Source: Planctomycetaceae bacterium
Lineage (GTDB): Bacteria > Planctomycetota > Planctomycetia > Planctomycetales > Planctomycetaceae
NCBI GenBank assembly: GCA_002726205.1
Contig: PBSL01000006.1
Coordinates: 35,205-99,204 of the forward strand
DNA length: 64,000 nucleotides
Reading direction: 5' to 3'
The notes under the pieces are model-generated. The model was not told where the DNA came from. It made no database searches and saw only the letters and a program-made list of their open reading frames with translations. A program made the position numbers and the translations under genes. Numbering within the stretch: position 1 is the first letter of the stretch; every line of letters begins with the position of its first letter. Positions 17,821-26,970 of the stretch are shown here, piece after piece.

Positions 17821-19137
17821 ATGCTGATTCGATCCCTTCGACTGCGAGCCAAGAGCCTGCTGCTGCATCCGTTGCGTTCGCTGCTGACGATCCTTGGAAT
17901 TTTCATCGGCGTGGCCAGCGTGATCTGGCTGCTTGCCATCAGCGAGGGGATCAGCCGCGCCGCACAGAAACAGATCGAAGATCTCGGTGTCACCAACATC
18001 ATCCTGCGATCCGTTCTTCCGGCAAACGATGACCTGGAGGACACGACCTTCTACATTCCCTACGGGATCACCCGGCAGGATTATGCCACCCTGGTCGGTA
18101 CCATACCCACTGTCAGCTACGCGTTGCGGATCCGCGAGGCATATCGCGAAGCCCACTACCGCGACAAGACGTTGCAGGTGCGACTGGTCGGCTGCACTCC
18201 CGAATACGCCCGGGTCATGCACCTGTCTCCCAGTCGCGGACATTTCCTTTCAACGATCGACGTGGAAAATGATGACAACGTCTGTGTCCTCGGTGCCGGA
18301 ACCGCTCGCATCTTCTTTCCCCTGGAGAATCCCGTGGGAAAGACGATCCGTATTCGAGACATTCCCTATCACGTCATTGGCGTGATGCGGGCCCGGCTTC
18401 CCATGGCCGGAATCGGTGGATCGCTGGCCGCCCAGGACTTCAGTCAGGACCTGTATATCCCGGTCACCACCTTCTGGCGACGGATCGGGGACCGCACGCT
18501 CACAATTTCTGCCGGGCAACGCAACGGCCAGGAAATCCAACTGAGCCAGATCACCTTCCAGGTAGCATCCGTCAAGGACGTGCTGCCCACCGCCAAGGCA
18601 ATCGAAAGCACGATGAAACGGCTCCACGACGTCCCCGACTACGCCGTCGTGACCCCGCTGGAATTGCTGGAGCAATCACGCACGACCCGGTTGATGTTCA
18701 TGATCTTCATGGGGTTGATCGCCCTGATCTCATTGCTGGTCGGAGGCATCGGCATCATGAACATCATGCTGGCCACCGTCACAGAGCGGACCCGGGAAAT
18801 CGGGGTCCGTCGGGCCCTGGGCGCCACGCGCTCTGACATCACGCGTCATTTCCTGATCGAAGTCACCCTGTTGACAAGCGTGGGGGGCGCCTTCGGAGTC
18901 CTCGGCGGCATCGGTTGCCCTTTCCTGATTGTGGAACTGCGTGAGCTGCTAGTCGAAGGATTTCCACAACTGGCACAGGGATTACCCGAGGTCATTCAAA
19001 CGGCAACGCCGATCGTGCTTCCCTGGTCGATCGCCCTGGCCTTTGGTGTCTCGGTGGTGATCGGCGTTGTCTTTGGGTTATACCCGGCCATGCGGGCCGC
19101 CGCTCTCGACCCGATCGAAGCCCTGCGTCACGATTAA
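17821..19137 (+). CDS. MacB-like ABC transporter permease without its own ATPase domain
   Basis: About 438 residues from ATG 17821; an in-frame TTG at 17761 would add a non-membrane leader. The order is that of MacB permeases: TM1 (about 20-42, LTILGIFIGVASVIWLLAI), a periplasmic MacB_PCD domain (about 50-270), then three C-terminal FtsX helices (LMFMIFMGLIALISLLVGGI, VTLLTSVGGAFGVLGGIG, IALAFGVSVVIGVVFGLYP). The cytoplasmic loop TERTREIGVRRALGATR is the FtsX signature. MacB proper is about 650 residues with a fused ATPase; here no Walker A protein is encoded nearby, so the ATPase must come from another locus. Confidence 0.87.
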   Translation: MLIRSLRLRAKSLLLHPLRSLLTILGIFIGVASVIWLLAISEGISRAAQKQIEDLGVTNIILRSVLPANDDLEDTTFYIPYGITRQDYATLVGTIPTVSYALRIREAYREAHYRDKTLQVRLVGCTPEYARVMHLSPSRGHFLSTIDVENDDNVCVLGAGTARIFFPLENPVGKTIRIRDIPYHVIGVMRARLPMAGIGGSLAAQDFSQDLYIPVTTFWRRIGDRTLTISAGQRNGQEIQLSQITFQVASVKDVLPTAKAIESTMKRLHDVPDYAVVTPLELLEQSRTTRLMFMIFMGLIALISLLVGGIGIMNIMLATVTERTREIGVRRALGATRSDITRHFLIEVTLLTSVGGAFGVLGGIGCPFLIVELRELLVEGFPQLAQGLPEVIQTATPIVLPWSIALAFGVSVVIGVVFGLYPAMRAAALDPIEALRHD

Positions 19138-19210
19138 CACGCGGTCGACAACATCCACTTCCGAGAGCCACCAGCTGACTCGGACCGACACACTCCAACG
19201 GAGAGCTTCG

Positions 19211-20503
19211 ATGCAGAACTCACGACGACAGTTCCTGGCCGGCATGGCCAGCTCGGTTCCACTCGCGGCAATGGCCGGCACACAGCGCAGGAGTCCGCGG
19301 CGGCCGAGGCTGGCTGCCATCACGACAACCTACTTCAAGTACTCTCACTCGCAACACATCGTCGACCGCTTCCTGGAAGGCTACAGCTGGGAGGGTCAGC
19401 ACCACCGCCCAGAGATGGATGTCGTTTCGTTGTACGTCGAGCAGGTCGGCAAGAATGACCTGAGCCGTGAACGCCTGAAGCGTTTTCCCGGCATGAAGCA
19501 CGCCGAGACGATCGAAGAGGCCCTGACACTGGGCAGCGGCGGACTTGCCGTCGACGGAGTTCTACTGATTGGTGAACACGGAACCTACCCGATCAACGAG
19601 AAAGGGCAGACACAGTATCCGCGGTACGAGTACTTCCAGAAGATCGTCGACGTGTTCCGCAAGAGCGGTCGCACCGCCCCGATCTTCAACGACAAGCATC
19701 TCTCGTGGAACTGGAAATGGGCCCGGGAGATGTATGACACGGCACGTGAGTTGGACTTCGGCTTCATGGCCGGGTCGTCGCTGCCGGTCGCGCGACGCAT
19801 GCCCGCAATTGACCTTCCCTGGGGAGCCAAAATCCGCGAATCGCTGGTGATGCGGCCCGGAGGGATCGATGGCGGCGACATCCACACCATCGAAGCCCTG
19901 CAGGCGATTATCGAGCGCCGCGACGACGGGGAAACCGGGATCCAATGGGTTGAGGCACTCAGCGGCGAAAGATTCTGGCAGGCGATGGAAGCGGGCTCAT
20001 GGGACAAGGGGGGCTGGGATCGCGAACTGATGAACGCGGCTCTCACCCGCAGCAACATGCTTCAGGTGGTCCGCGAGAATTACGGGGTCGTACTTCCCGG
20101 GATCTCCGACATGAAACGGATGGCGCCCGGGTCCTACGCCTATCGCTTCGGGTATCGCGACGGCACCCGCGCCACCGCGCTGGGCTTCCAGACCAAACCA
20201 CACCTGGGACGAATTCTCAGCGACACGCCGGTCGCCGTCCGCATGAAAAACGACGAGATCTTCTCGACTCTTGTCTACCTGCCGTACTACGAGATGCGCA
20301 ACTTCTTCAACCCGCTGGTACATCATATCGAAACACTTTTCCGTACTGGGCGGTCGCCGTATCCGATCGAGAGAACCTTGCTGACGACGGGCATGACCGC
20401 GGCGGGAATCGAATCGCTGTTCCAAGAACAGAAACGGCTCGACACACCACACCTGTCAATCAAGTACCGCCCGACCCGCAAATCGACATTCTGGAGAACG
20501 TGA
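19211..20503 (+). CDS. Tat-exported protein of unknown function
   Basis: About 430 residues from ATG 19211 (GGAGAG just upstream). The frame is open further upstream into the permease gene, but only the chosen start exposes the Tat signal (SRRQFLAGMASSVPLAAMAG). The mature protein is soluble and alpha/beta-like, with segments TTYFKYSHSQHIVDRFLEGY, PEMDVVSLYVEQ, VDGVLLIGEHGTYP and IFNDKHLSWNW. I recognise this as a kind of protein common in planctomycetes but not as a characterised enzyme, and I assign no function. Confidence 0.7.
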   Translation: MQNSRRQFLAGMASSVPLAAMAGTQRRSPRRPRLAAITTTYFKYSHSQHIVDRFLEGYSWEGQHHRPEMDVVSLYVEQVGKNDLSRERLKRFPGMKHAETIEEALTLGSGGLAVDGVLLIGEHGTYPINEKGQTQYPRYEYFQKIVDVFRKSGRTAPIFNDKHLSWNWKWAREMYDTARELDFGFMAGSSLPVARRMPAIDLPWGAKIRESLVMRPGGIDGGDIHTIEALQAIIERRDDGETGIQWVEALSGERFWQAMEAGSWDKGGWDRELMNAALTRSNMLQVVRENYGVVLPGISDMKRMAPGSYAYRFGYRDGTRATALGFQTKPHLGRILSDTPVAVRMKNDEIFSTLVYLPYYEMRNFFNPLVHHIETLFRTGRSPYPIERTLLTTGMTAAGIESLFQEQKRLDTPHLSIKYRPTRKSTFWRT

Positions 20504-20512
20504 GCGCCCGGG

Positions 20513-21382
20513 TCACAATTCGACCCGCTCGCCTTCGCTGGCAATCGTCACCCCGGCATTTGCAACGCGTTTGGATTCGGCCGAATCCGCGGTTGCGACT
20601 GGATTGCTGTGATTGAGGTGGACCAGCCGGATGTCAACCTCCAACTCGCGCGCCAGTCGGGAATATTCATCGAGATGTTCCCCGACACAGGGATGAGGGA
20701 TCTGGGCCAGGTCGCGACCCGGCAATTCGGAACAGTCGAAGAACGTGCCATCCAGCCAGGCCACCTCGGCACCAGCCAACCACGTCGCCAACCGTTCGTC
20801 CCAGGTGTCGATGTCGGGCAACCACAACACCCGCGACGTCGGCCCCTCGATCCCAAACGCCACGGTTTCAGAACACTCGTCGCGATGCGGGACCGGAATC
20901 GCAACGACCCGCACGCTGTTTCCCAACGACACAGGCCGACCCGGAGCCAGTTCCTGCAAAACCACGTTTTCCCGACGAACCAACGATGCCCACGGCTGAT
21001 TGTCCTGCAGGAACCGTTTCATCGCCGGCATCACCCACAACGGAACCCGGCGGCAATCCATCACCTCGTGGCCGAGGTTGATCAATCCCGCGTAGTGGCC
21101 GACGTGCGCGTGGGTCAAGAAGATGCCATCCGGCGGGCCCACTCTTCCCGTCGATGCCGCCACGCTGAGGTCGTGCAACTGCTGTGGGAATGCCGGGGTC
21201 GCATCGATAAGCCAGCGCCCCCCGGTCTCGGGGTCGACAATTCCCAGGCACGATGGGCGGCGCTGCAGCTCACGGCACTCGCGGGCAACCACGCAGGCCG
21301 GACAGCCACAACCGGCCTGAGGAATACCGGCGTCCTGGGCCGTTCCCAGTACGATCACAAATGGCGATCTGCCCACAGTCAC
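20513..21382 (-). CDS. PqqB-like metallo-beta-lactamase-fold hydrolase
   Basis: About 289 residues from GTG 21382, preferred because GGAG lies 7 nt upstream; a GTG at 21400 is the alternative, and there is no ATG. The fold matches PqqB-type MBL proteins: VLGTAQDAGIPQAGCGCPAC at the N-terminus, FLTHAHVGHYAGL as the metal motif (H-x-H-x-G-H variant of HxHxDH), VVAIPVPHRDE, and VHLNHSNP at the end. The Cys cluster C-x-C-x2-C near residue 30 may bind zinc. No PQQ biosynthesis genes are nearby, so a PQQ role is unproven; many homologues act on unknown substrates. It lies 49 bp downstream of the DUF167 gene on the same strand. Confidence 0.75.
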   Translation of the reverse strand: MTVGRSPFVIVLGTAQDAGIPQAGCGCPACVVARECRELQRRPSCLGIVDPETGGRWLIDATPAFPQQLHDLSVAASTGRVGPPDGIFLTHAHVGHYAGLINLGHEVMDCRRVPLWVMPAMKRFLQDNQPWASLVRRENVVLQELAPGRPVSLGNSVRVVAIPVPHRDECSETVAFGIEGPTSRVLWLPDIDTWDERLATWLAGAEVAWLDGTFFDCSELPGRDLAQIPHPCVGEHLDEYSRLARELEVDIRLVHLNHSNPVATADSAESKRVANAGVTIASEGERVEL

Positions 21383-21431
21383 AACACGTCTCCGAAACAC
21401 TCTCGCCTGAACGGTTGCACCTTCCCGACTG

Positions 21432-21752
21432 TCAGGTCACCCGTTCGATCGCATTTTTTGCCTGTTGCTCGCTGATTCCATTGACCGCGAATACCTTGTT
21501 GGCCACCGTCTCTCCCCGCACAAGTTCAATGGAGGCCCTCGGAACGTTCAGCACGTCGGCCAACAATTTGACCACCGCCTTGTTGGCCTTTCCTTTCTCC
21601 GGAGGCGCCTGAACCCTCACTTTCAGGGAGTCTCCCAGCCAGCCCATCACGCCCTCGTGCGATGCCCCGGGAACCACTTTGACGCGTAAATGAAATCTGC
21701 TCACCGTTTTGCGAACGCCTCTATCCGGTGCTGGCCGCGACGGCTCTCTCAT
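21432..21752 (-). CDS. DUF167 (YggU) family protein
   Basis: About 106 residues with the full family core: LRVKVVPGASHEGVMG, LKVRVQAPPEKGKANKAVVKLLADVL and ASIELVRGETVANKVFAV. The family is a small cytosolic alpha/beta protein of unknown function. The ATG at 21752 has no clear ribosome site, and a GTG (about 21703) that gives VSRFHLRV is a possible alternative start, so the first ~16 residues are uncertain. It is upstream of and probably co-transcribed with the PqqB-like gene, and divergent from the alpha/beta hydrolase at 21853. Confidence 0.85.
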   Translation of the reverse strand: MREPSRPAPDRGVRKTVSRFHLRVKVVPGASHEGVMGWLGDSLKVRVQAPPEKGKANKAVVKLLADVLNVPRASIELVRGETVANKVFAVNGISEQQAKNAIERVT

Positions 21753-21852
21753 TCAACTGACGCGTGCATTAGGATAACGTCCACACCATGGCTTTGCCTG
21801 TTGCGCCCACGAAGGCGTTCACCGGTCTTTCTACACAACCTGGCAGGACCAG

Positions 21853-22695
21853 ATGACCTCGAAACAATCGCTCTCCCCGCCACACCCAACCCGCCTGTTG
21901 CTTGCGATTCTGGGCACGTGGTGTCTGCTCTCACCGCCGACCGCCAATGCCGACCCGAAGCCTCTGCCGGGAAAGCAATCCACCTGGAACGGGTTTGCAC
22001 GTGTCGATTTTTCCCTGGACGGTTTCTCCTGTCGCGTTGTTCAGCCACAAACGGCTGCCAAAGGGTATCCATGGATCTGGCGGGCGAGATTCTGGGGACA
22101 CCAACCGCAGACCGACATCGCATTGCTGAAGCATGGCTTCCACCTTGTCTATTGCGACGTTGCCGACCTCTGGGGAAACCAGGAAGCGATGAGACGCTGG
22201 GAACGCTGCTACGAATTCCTGACAACGCAGCACGGATTTTCGAGCCGGCCGGCCCTCGAAGGAATGAGCCGCGGCGGACTGATCATCTATCGTTGGGCCA
22301 TCACACATCCCAGGTGCGTTTCCTGCATCTACGGCGACGCCCCGGCAATGGGAATTCGGCCCTATGTCAAAGGCCTCTCCAGGGGCGCTCCGGAGCTCAA
22401 ACGCCTGCGTTCCTGGATGAACGCCCATGGTCTCTCGCTGGCCAAAGCAAAGTCCTATCGCGACGATGCACTCGATCATGCCCAGGTCCTGGCCCGAGCC
22501 GGTGTCCCCGTGATCCACGTCTGTGGTGATGCCGACGAAAGTGTGCCCTACCCACAGCACACAGCAGAATTCGCCCGGCGTTATCGTCGTTTTCGCGGCA
22601 CGATCAAGCTCATCGTCAAGAAAGGGGGAAAGCACCACCCCCACAGTCTCAAGAACCCCACACCGATCGTCGAGTTCATTCTGTCCCATCAATGA
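21853..22695 (+). CDS. Exported alpha/beta hydrolase
   Basis: 280 residues with a signal peptide (LLLAILGTWCLLSPPTANA). The alpha/beta hydrolase triad is readable: nucleophile elbow GMSRGGL near residue 139, Asp in CGDADESVPY, and His in KHHPHSL near the end. YPWIWRARFWGHQPQTD is the oxyanion-loop region of the planctomycete polyester/carbohydrate-esterase-like hydrolases. A TAGGAT element at 21770 may be its -10. Downstream, 30 bp after the stop, lies a fragment of a DUF1501 gene. Confidence 0.8.
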   Translation: MTSKQSLSPPHPTRLLLAILGTWCLLSPPTANADPKPLPGKQSTWNGFARVDFSLDGFSCRVVQPQTAAKGYPWIWRARFWGHQPQTDIALLKHGFHLVYCDVADLWGNQEAMRRWERCYEFLTTQHGFSSRPALEGMSRGGLIIYRWAITHPRCVSCIYGDAPAMGIRPYVKGLSRGAPELKRLRSWMNAHGLSLAKAKSYRDDALDHAQVLARAGVPVIHVCGDADESVPYPQHTAEFARRYRRFRGTIKLIVKKGGKHHPHSLKNPTPIVEFILSHQ

Positions 22696-22707
22696 CCCAA
22701 GCCGTGG

Positions 22708-22713
22708 TAGACT
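22708..22713 (+). promoter_or_regulatory. TAGACT element, possible -10
   Basis: TAGACT preceded by TGG, between the alpha/beta hydrolase and the DUF1501 remnant. It may drive the remnant region and the intact DUF1501 gene at 22988. No clear -35 is seen. Confidence 0.25.
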
Positions 22714-22725
22714 AAACTCTTGGGC

Positions 22726-22953
22726 CAGATCAACTGGTTGACCGGTGGCACCGTCCCTGTCCGAATGACCTATGGACACTTCAATACCTTCGGCTATCTT
22801 GCTGTCGAAGACTTCACCGATGTCCGTGACATGCAGGTGACGATCTTGTACCTGATGGGGTTTGACCCTCAACGACCAACTTATCAGTATGCGGGCCGTG
22901 ATTTTCGGCTGACCGATGTCCCGGGTTGGGTTCTCACCGACCTGATCGCCTGA
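22726..22953 (+). pseudogene. C-terminal remnant of a DUF1501 gene
   Basis: An open frame of about 75 codons whose product aligns without gaps to the last 69 residues of the intact DUF1501 protein ending at 53908, with 37 of 69 identical by hand alignment, including GRDFRLTDV and the final position before the stop codon. Homology starts at about the W-x-x-G-G strand and nothing upstream matches; the upstream neighbour is an unrelated hydrolase. There is no ATG with a ribosome site at its head (only a TTG at 22720). It is best read as what is left of a DUF1501 gene after deletion of some 400 codons. The frame is still free of stops, so the event may be recent. Confidence 0.8.
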
Positions 22954-22987
22954 TTCACCAGTACAGAACATCAGGAAAGGCCAAAAC

Positions 22988-24334
22988 GTGTTGATCTTCA
23001 ACGACCCTCCCTGCCGTGGGCAAAGCGGCCGGCTCTCCCGTCGAACGTTTCTCCAGGTAGGTGGCCTGGCCGCCGGTGGCCTCACGCTGCCGCAATTGCT
23101 AGCGGCAGAACAGGCCAACGGTCAAAAACGGTCGCACAAGGCCGTGATCATGATCTACCTCACCGGTGGCCCACCGCACCAGGACATGGTCGATCCCAAA
23201 CCCGCCGCCCCAGCCGATATCCGGGGAGAATTCGCTCCGATCAGCACACGGCTACCGGGCATCCAATTCAGCGAGCATATGCCCGGCCTGGCTCAGCGGG
23301 CCGACCGCCTCGCGACAATCCGCACGCTGGTTGGCTCTGAAGGACGCCATTCCTCGTTCCAGTGCGTCACCGGGCATCGTTTCGCCAATCAGCCTGCCGG
23401 CGGTTGGCCGGGATATGAATCGGTGATTTCGAAGCTGCAAGGACCGGCCCACCCGGCCGTGCCACCCGCCATCAATCTTTTCATGAAGATGGCGCATCTC
23501 CCCTACAACCACCCAGGGTCGGGATTCCTCGGCGCGTCGCACCAGGCCTTTCAGCCCGGAGGCGATGCCCGGGCCAACATGACTCTCAACAGCGTCAACC
23601 TCGGCCGCCTCGATCAACGCCGGGAACTACTGTCCGGCCTCGACCGTTTTCGCCGGCAGGTGGACGTTGTCCACACCAAGACCGGGCTCGACCCGTTCAC
23701 CGAACAGGCACTCAATGTCCTGACCTCCAGTCGCCTTGCCGACGCGCTCGACCTGGAAAAGGAAGACCCTGCCATTCGCAACAGTTACGGCACCGATGAC
23801 CCCAAGGCCTTATCGTACGGCCACCTCGGCTACCAGGCGATCATGTCCAAGTTCCTGCTGGCGCGTCGACTTGTGCAGGCCGGAGCGCGCTGCGTTTCCG
23901 TGACCTTTGCCGATTTCGATTGGCACGGGGGGAACTTCTCGAACGGACGCAAGGTCATCCCGTTATTTGACCGCGGGCTTTCGGCATTGATCGACGACCT
24001 CGAAAGGCACGGCCTGCAGGAGGACGTTACGGTCGTGGCCTGGGGCGAATTCGGTCGCACGCCCAAGATCAACAAGAGTGCCGGACGTGACCACTGGAAC
24101 CGCAACGCTTTTGCGATACTGGCCGGCGGAGGCATGCCCACCGGGCAGGTCATTGGAACGACCAATCGTTATGCCGAAGAACCTGTCCAACGACCCGTCC
24201 ATTTCCAGGAAGTCACGGCGACGCTCTACCGCAACCTGGGTCTCGATGTCGCCAAAGACAACATCACCGACCCCAATGGCCGACCCCACCTCGTCGTCGA
24301 CAGTGGAGTTCGCCCCTTGCCGGAGTTGAGCTGA
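22988..24334 (+). CDS. DUF1501 family Tat-exported protein
   Basis: 448 residues. The GTG at 22988 is supported by AGGAAAGG about 7 nt upstream, and no suitable ATG exists. A Tat-type signal (LSRRTFLQVGGLAAGGLTL) precedes a sulfatase-fold-like DUF1501 domain: IYLTGGPPHQDMVDPKP, APISTRLPGIQFSEHMPGLA, RTLVGSEGRHSS, TFADFDWHGG, WGEFGRTPKIN and GRDHW. The family is almost exclusive to planctomycetes and its activity is not established. Usually a PSCyt2/PSD1 gene precedes it; here only the tail of another DUF1501 gene does. Confidence 0.88.
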   Translation: MLIFNDPPCRGQSGRLSRRTFLQVGGLAAGGLTLPQLLAAEQANGQKRSHKAVIMIYLTGGPPHQDMVDPKPAAPADIRGEFAPISTRLPGIQFSEHMPGLAQRADRLATIRTLVGSEGRHSSFQCVTGHRFANQPAGGWPGYESVISKLQGPAHPAVPPAINLFMKMAHLPYNHPGSGFLGASHQAFQPGGDARANMTLNSVNLGRLDQRRELLSGLDRFRRQVDVVHTKTGLDPFTEQALNVLTSSRLADALDLEKEDPAIRNSYGTDDPKALSYGHLGYQAIMSKFLLARRLVQAGARCVSVTFADFDWHGGNFSNGRKVIPLFDRGLSALIDDLERHGLQEDVTVVAWGEFGRTPKINKSAGRDHWNRNAFAILAGGGMPTGQVIGTTNRYAEEPVQRPVHFQEVTATLYRNLGLDVAKDNITDPNGRPHLVVDSGVRPLPELS

Positions 24335-24403
24335 CATCAGGCCGTGCCACGGCTTGCCTTGGCTGCTGGACACGAGCCTGTTTTTTCCGGAGAGGGCATT
24401 TCG

Positions 24404-25000
24404 ATGAGTCGTGGACACGACCTGCCTGCGGACGTTTCGCCCGCCGGTGTCACCGACTGCCTGCTGCACCTGTTCACGACTCGTGGTGCCAGCCTCTACG
24501 GCGGCGAACTTGTAACCCAACTCGAGCACGCTCTGCAGTCGGCCTGGCTTGCCGAGCAGGACAATCGACCGGCTGCTGACGTCGTCGCCGCACTGCTACA
24601 CGACGTCGGCCACCTCCTGCACGAACTTGGTGAGGACTGCGCCGAGGAGGGTATCGACGACATCCACGAACAGTCCGCTGCCGACTGGTTGTGCGGTCAG
24701 GCCGGATTCAACGCCAGTGTCACCGAACCGATCCGGCTTCATGTCCAGGCGAAACGACACCTCTGCGCGACCGATCCGGAGTATCACACGGGCTTGTCCT
24801 ATGCCTCGAAGTTGAGTCTTTCGCTGCAAGGGGGAGCATTCAGCGACGCCGAAGTGGCCGCTTTTCTGCAAAACCCTTACAGTGATGCGGCACTGCGTCT
24901 TCGCGGTTGGGACGATCGGGCCAAGACCGTCGGCCTGCAAACGCCCTCGCTGTCTCATTTTCTGGCATATATCGATTCAAACCTTTTTGACCAGACATGA
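24404..25000 (+). CDS. Phosphonate-operon HD-domain protein (Phn-HD / PhnZ-like)
   Basis: About 198 residues from ATG 24404 (GGAGAGGG about 8 nt upstream). The HD-domain metal ligands are in order: QLEHALQSA, LLHDVGHLL (HD near 67), DDIHEQSAADWL and IRLHVQAKRHL. This matches the HDIG-type family tied to phosphonate degradation operons, whose member PhnZ is a mixed-valent di-iron oxygenase that cleaves 2-amino-1-hydroxyethylphosphonate. The hydroxylase PhnY that feeds PhnZ is not in the window, so its exact substrate is uncertain. Its stop overlaps the phnX start (ATGA), so the two genes are translationally coupled. Confidence 0.85.
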   Translation: MSRGHDLPADVSPAGVTDCLLHLFTTRGASLYGGELVTQLEHALQSAWLAEQDNRPAADVVAALLHDVGHLLHELGEDCAEEGIDDIHEQSAADWLCGQAGFNASVTEPIRLHVQAKRHLCATDPEYHTGLSYASKLSLSLQGGAFSDAEVAAFLQNPYSDAALRLRGWDDRAKTVGLQTPSLSHFLAYIDSNLFDQT

Positions 25001-25809
25001 CTCCTGAGCCAGAAATCGTCGGGCAAGACCGGACACCAATCCGCCTGGTCATTTTCGACTGGGCCGGCACGACGGTCGATCACGGCAGCCTGGCACCGGT
25101 CTACGCCTTCCACGAGGCGTTTCGTGTCAATGGCGTCGAGATCTCTCATTCCGACATTCGCGGCCCGATGGGCCTGCACAAGAAGGACCACATCCGAGAG
25201 TTGTTTGGTCTGGATTCGGTGGCATCACAGTGGCGTGAAGCTCACGGATGCGATTGGTCGGAAGACGACGTCCAGACTCTTTACGAGACCTTCATGCCCG
25301 TCCAGGTCGAAAAGGCCCAGGAACTCTCCGACGTGATCCCGGGTGTGGCCGAATGCATCGACGAACTTCGCTCGCGTGGAATTCTCGTGGGAGCGTCGAC
25401 GGGTTACCCCAGAATCGTCGCTGACCCAATCATCGCGGCAACCAAATCCCAGGGATACCATCCCGATGCCAACGTCTGCGCCGACGAGGTCCCAGGCGGT
25501 CGCCCGGCGCCCTGGATGATCTTCCGCAACATGGAACAACTCGGCGTTTTCCCGCCCCCAGCCGTTCTCAAGATCGGCGACACTCGTCCCGACATCCTTG
25601 CCGGCCTCAACGCCGGCGTGCGAACACTCGGAATCTCGGAAACCGGAAGCGAAGTCGGCCTCTCGGCCGAGGACTTTGAGAGCTTGTCCGAAACGGATCA
25701 ACAACAGGCCGTCACCCGCGCCGAGGAAGTGCTCGCAACCGCTGGCGCCGAAGCCGTCCTGCGTCGCGTGGCCGACCTGCCGCAATGGCTCGACGAAACC
25801 GGATGCTGA
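24997..25809 (+). CDS. phnX: Phosphonoacetaldehyde hydrolase
   Basis: 270 residues, the family's usual length. It is a HAD-superfamily enzyme: nucleophile Asp in VIFDWAGTTVDHGSLAP (Asp21), Schiff-base Lys in MGLHKKDHIRELF (Lys62 by position), the cap-domain region, GASTGYPR for motif II, and VLKIGDTRPDILAGLNAG for motifs III/IV. It cleaves phosphonoacetaldehyde to acetaldehyde and phosphate after PhnW has made it from 2-aminoethylphosphonate. It overlaps Phn-HD by 4 bp and is followed by phnW after 18 bp. Confidence 0.95.
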   Translation: MTPEPEIVGQDRTPIRLVIFDWAGTTVDHGSLAPVYAFHEAFRVNGVEISHSDIRGPMGLHKKDHIRELFGLDSVASQWREAHGCDWSEDDVQTLYETFMPVQVEKAQELSDVIPGVAECIDELRSRGILVGASTGYPRIVADPIIAATKSQGYHPDANVCADEVPGGRPAPWMIFRNMEQLGVFPPPAVLKIGDTRPDILAGLNAGVRTLGISETGSEVGLSAEDFESLSETDQQQAVTRAEEVLATAGAEAVLRRVADLPQWLDETGC

Positions 25810-25827
25810 TTCGTGGAGCCACAACCG

Positions 25828-26970
25828 ATGGACGGTGACTCTGACTACCTGTTATTGACTCCCGGACCGTTGACCACGACCCGTTCGGTTCGGGATGCGA
25901 TGTTGCGTGACGTCTCCACCTGGGACAGCGACTACAACAGCGTCGTCCAGGACATCCGCGGACGGTTGACCACACTTGTCGACGGGCAACAGGACTGCAC
26001 CTGTGTCCTGATGCAGGGCAGTGGCACCTTCGGTGTCGAGGCCACGATCGGCTCGGTCCTTCCCCACGACGGCCAACTGCTGGTCATCAATAACGGAGCC
26101 TACGGCGCCAGGATGGTGCAGATCGCCCATCGCCTGGGCATCCCGGTCATCGAGGCAGCATTCGACGAGATTGTGCCCGCGTCGCCGCAGGAACTCGACC
26201 GTTTGCTGCACCGCAACCCGCAGGTGACCCACGTCGCCGCTGTCCACTGTGAAACAACCAGCGGAATGCTCAACCCGATCGAATCCCTGGGTCGCGTTGT
26301 CCGCGAACACCAACGATCCTTCATTGTTGATGCCATGTCGTCCTTCGGCGGAATGGAAATGACCATGTCCTCTCTCTCGGCCGACTTCCTGATCTCCTCG
26401 GCCAACAAGTGCGTGCAGGGCGTTCCTGGATTTTCATTCGTGATCGCTCGCCGCACGGCGTTGGAAGCCTCGCAGGGATTGGCCCGATCGCTCGCGCTCG
26501 ACCTGTATGACCAGTGGGACGTGATGCAACGAAATCACGGAAAATGGCGTTTCACGTCACCGACTCATACCGTCCTCGCCTTTGCGCGGGCGCTGGACGA
26601 ATTGCAGGCCGAGGGTGGCGTTGCCGCTCGTCAACAACGTTACGTCAACAATCAGCGGCAGCTGGTCGAGGGCATGGCCACGTTGGGATTCCTTCCACTG
26701 CTGGCCCGCGAACATCATTCTCCGATCATCACTTCATTTCGCGATCCGGTGGCCGATTTCGACTTCCCCACGTTCTATGACCGTCTCAAACAACGGGGCT
26801 TTGTGATTTACCCCGGCAAGGTGACCCAGGCCGCCACGTTCCGCATCGGAAATATCGGTGATGTTCATCAGGACGACATCGACCGTCTCCTGGTGGCGAT
26901 TTCGGAGGTCGCCGCGGAAATGGAACTGCTCACGACTGGCCCCTCATCTAGCCTCCAGGGCCCCCGATGA
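25828..26970 (+). CDS. phnW: 2-aminoethylphosphonate-pyruvate aminotransferase
   Basis: About 380 residues from ATG 25828 (GGAG 9 nt upstream; an in-frame GTG at 25813 is too close to that site). A class V PLP aminotransferase with the PhnW signature start [36 protein letters not shown] Asp in [11 protein letters not shown] (Asp168) and PLP Lys in [12 protein letters not shown] (Lys194), and the C-terminal [17 protein letters not shown]. It transfers the amino group of 2-AEP to pyruvate, giving phosphonoacetaldehyde and alanine. Its stop overlaps the next start codon (ATGA). Confidence 0.95.
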   Translation: MDGDSDYLLLTPGPLTTTRSVRDAMLRDVSTWDSDYNSVVQDIRGRLTTLVDGQQDCTCVLMQGSGTFGVEATIGSVLPHDGQLLVINNGAYGARMVQIAHRLGIPVIEAAFDEIVPASPQELDRLLHRNPQVTHVAAVHCETTSGMLNPIESLGRVVREHQRSFIVDAMSSFGGMEMTMSSLSADFLISSANKCVQGVPGFSFVIARRTALEASQGLARSLALDLYDQWDVMQRNHGKWRFTSPTHTVLAFARALDELQAEGGVAARQQRYVNNQRQLVEGMATLGFLPLLAREHHSPIITSFRDPVADFDFPTFYDRLKQRGFVIYPGKVTQAATFRIGNIGDVHQDDIDRLLVAISEVAAEMELLTTGPSSSLQGPR

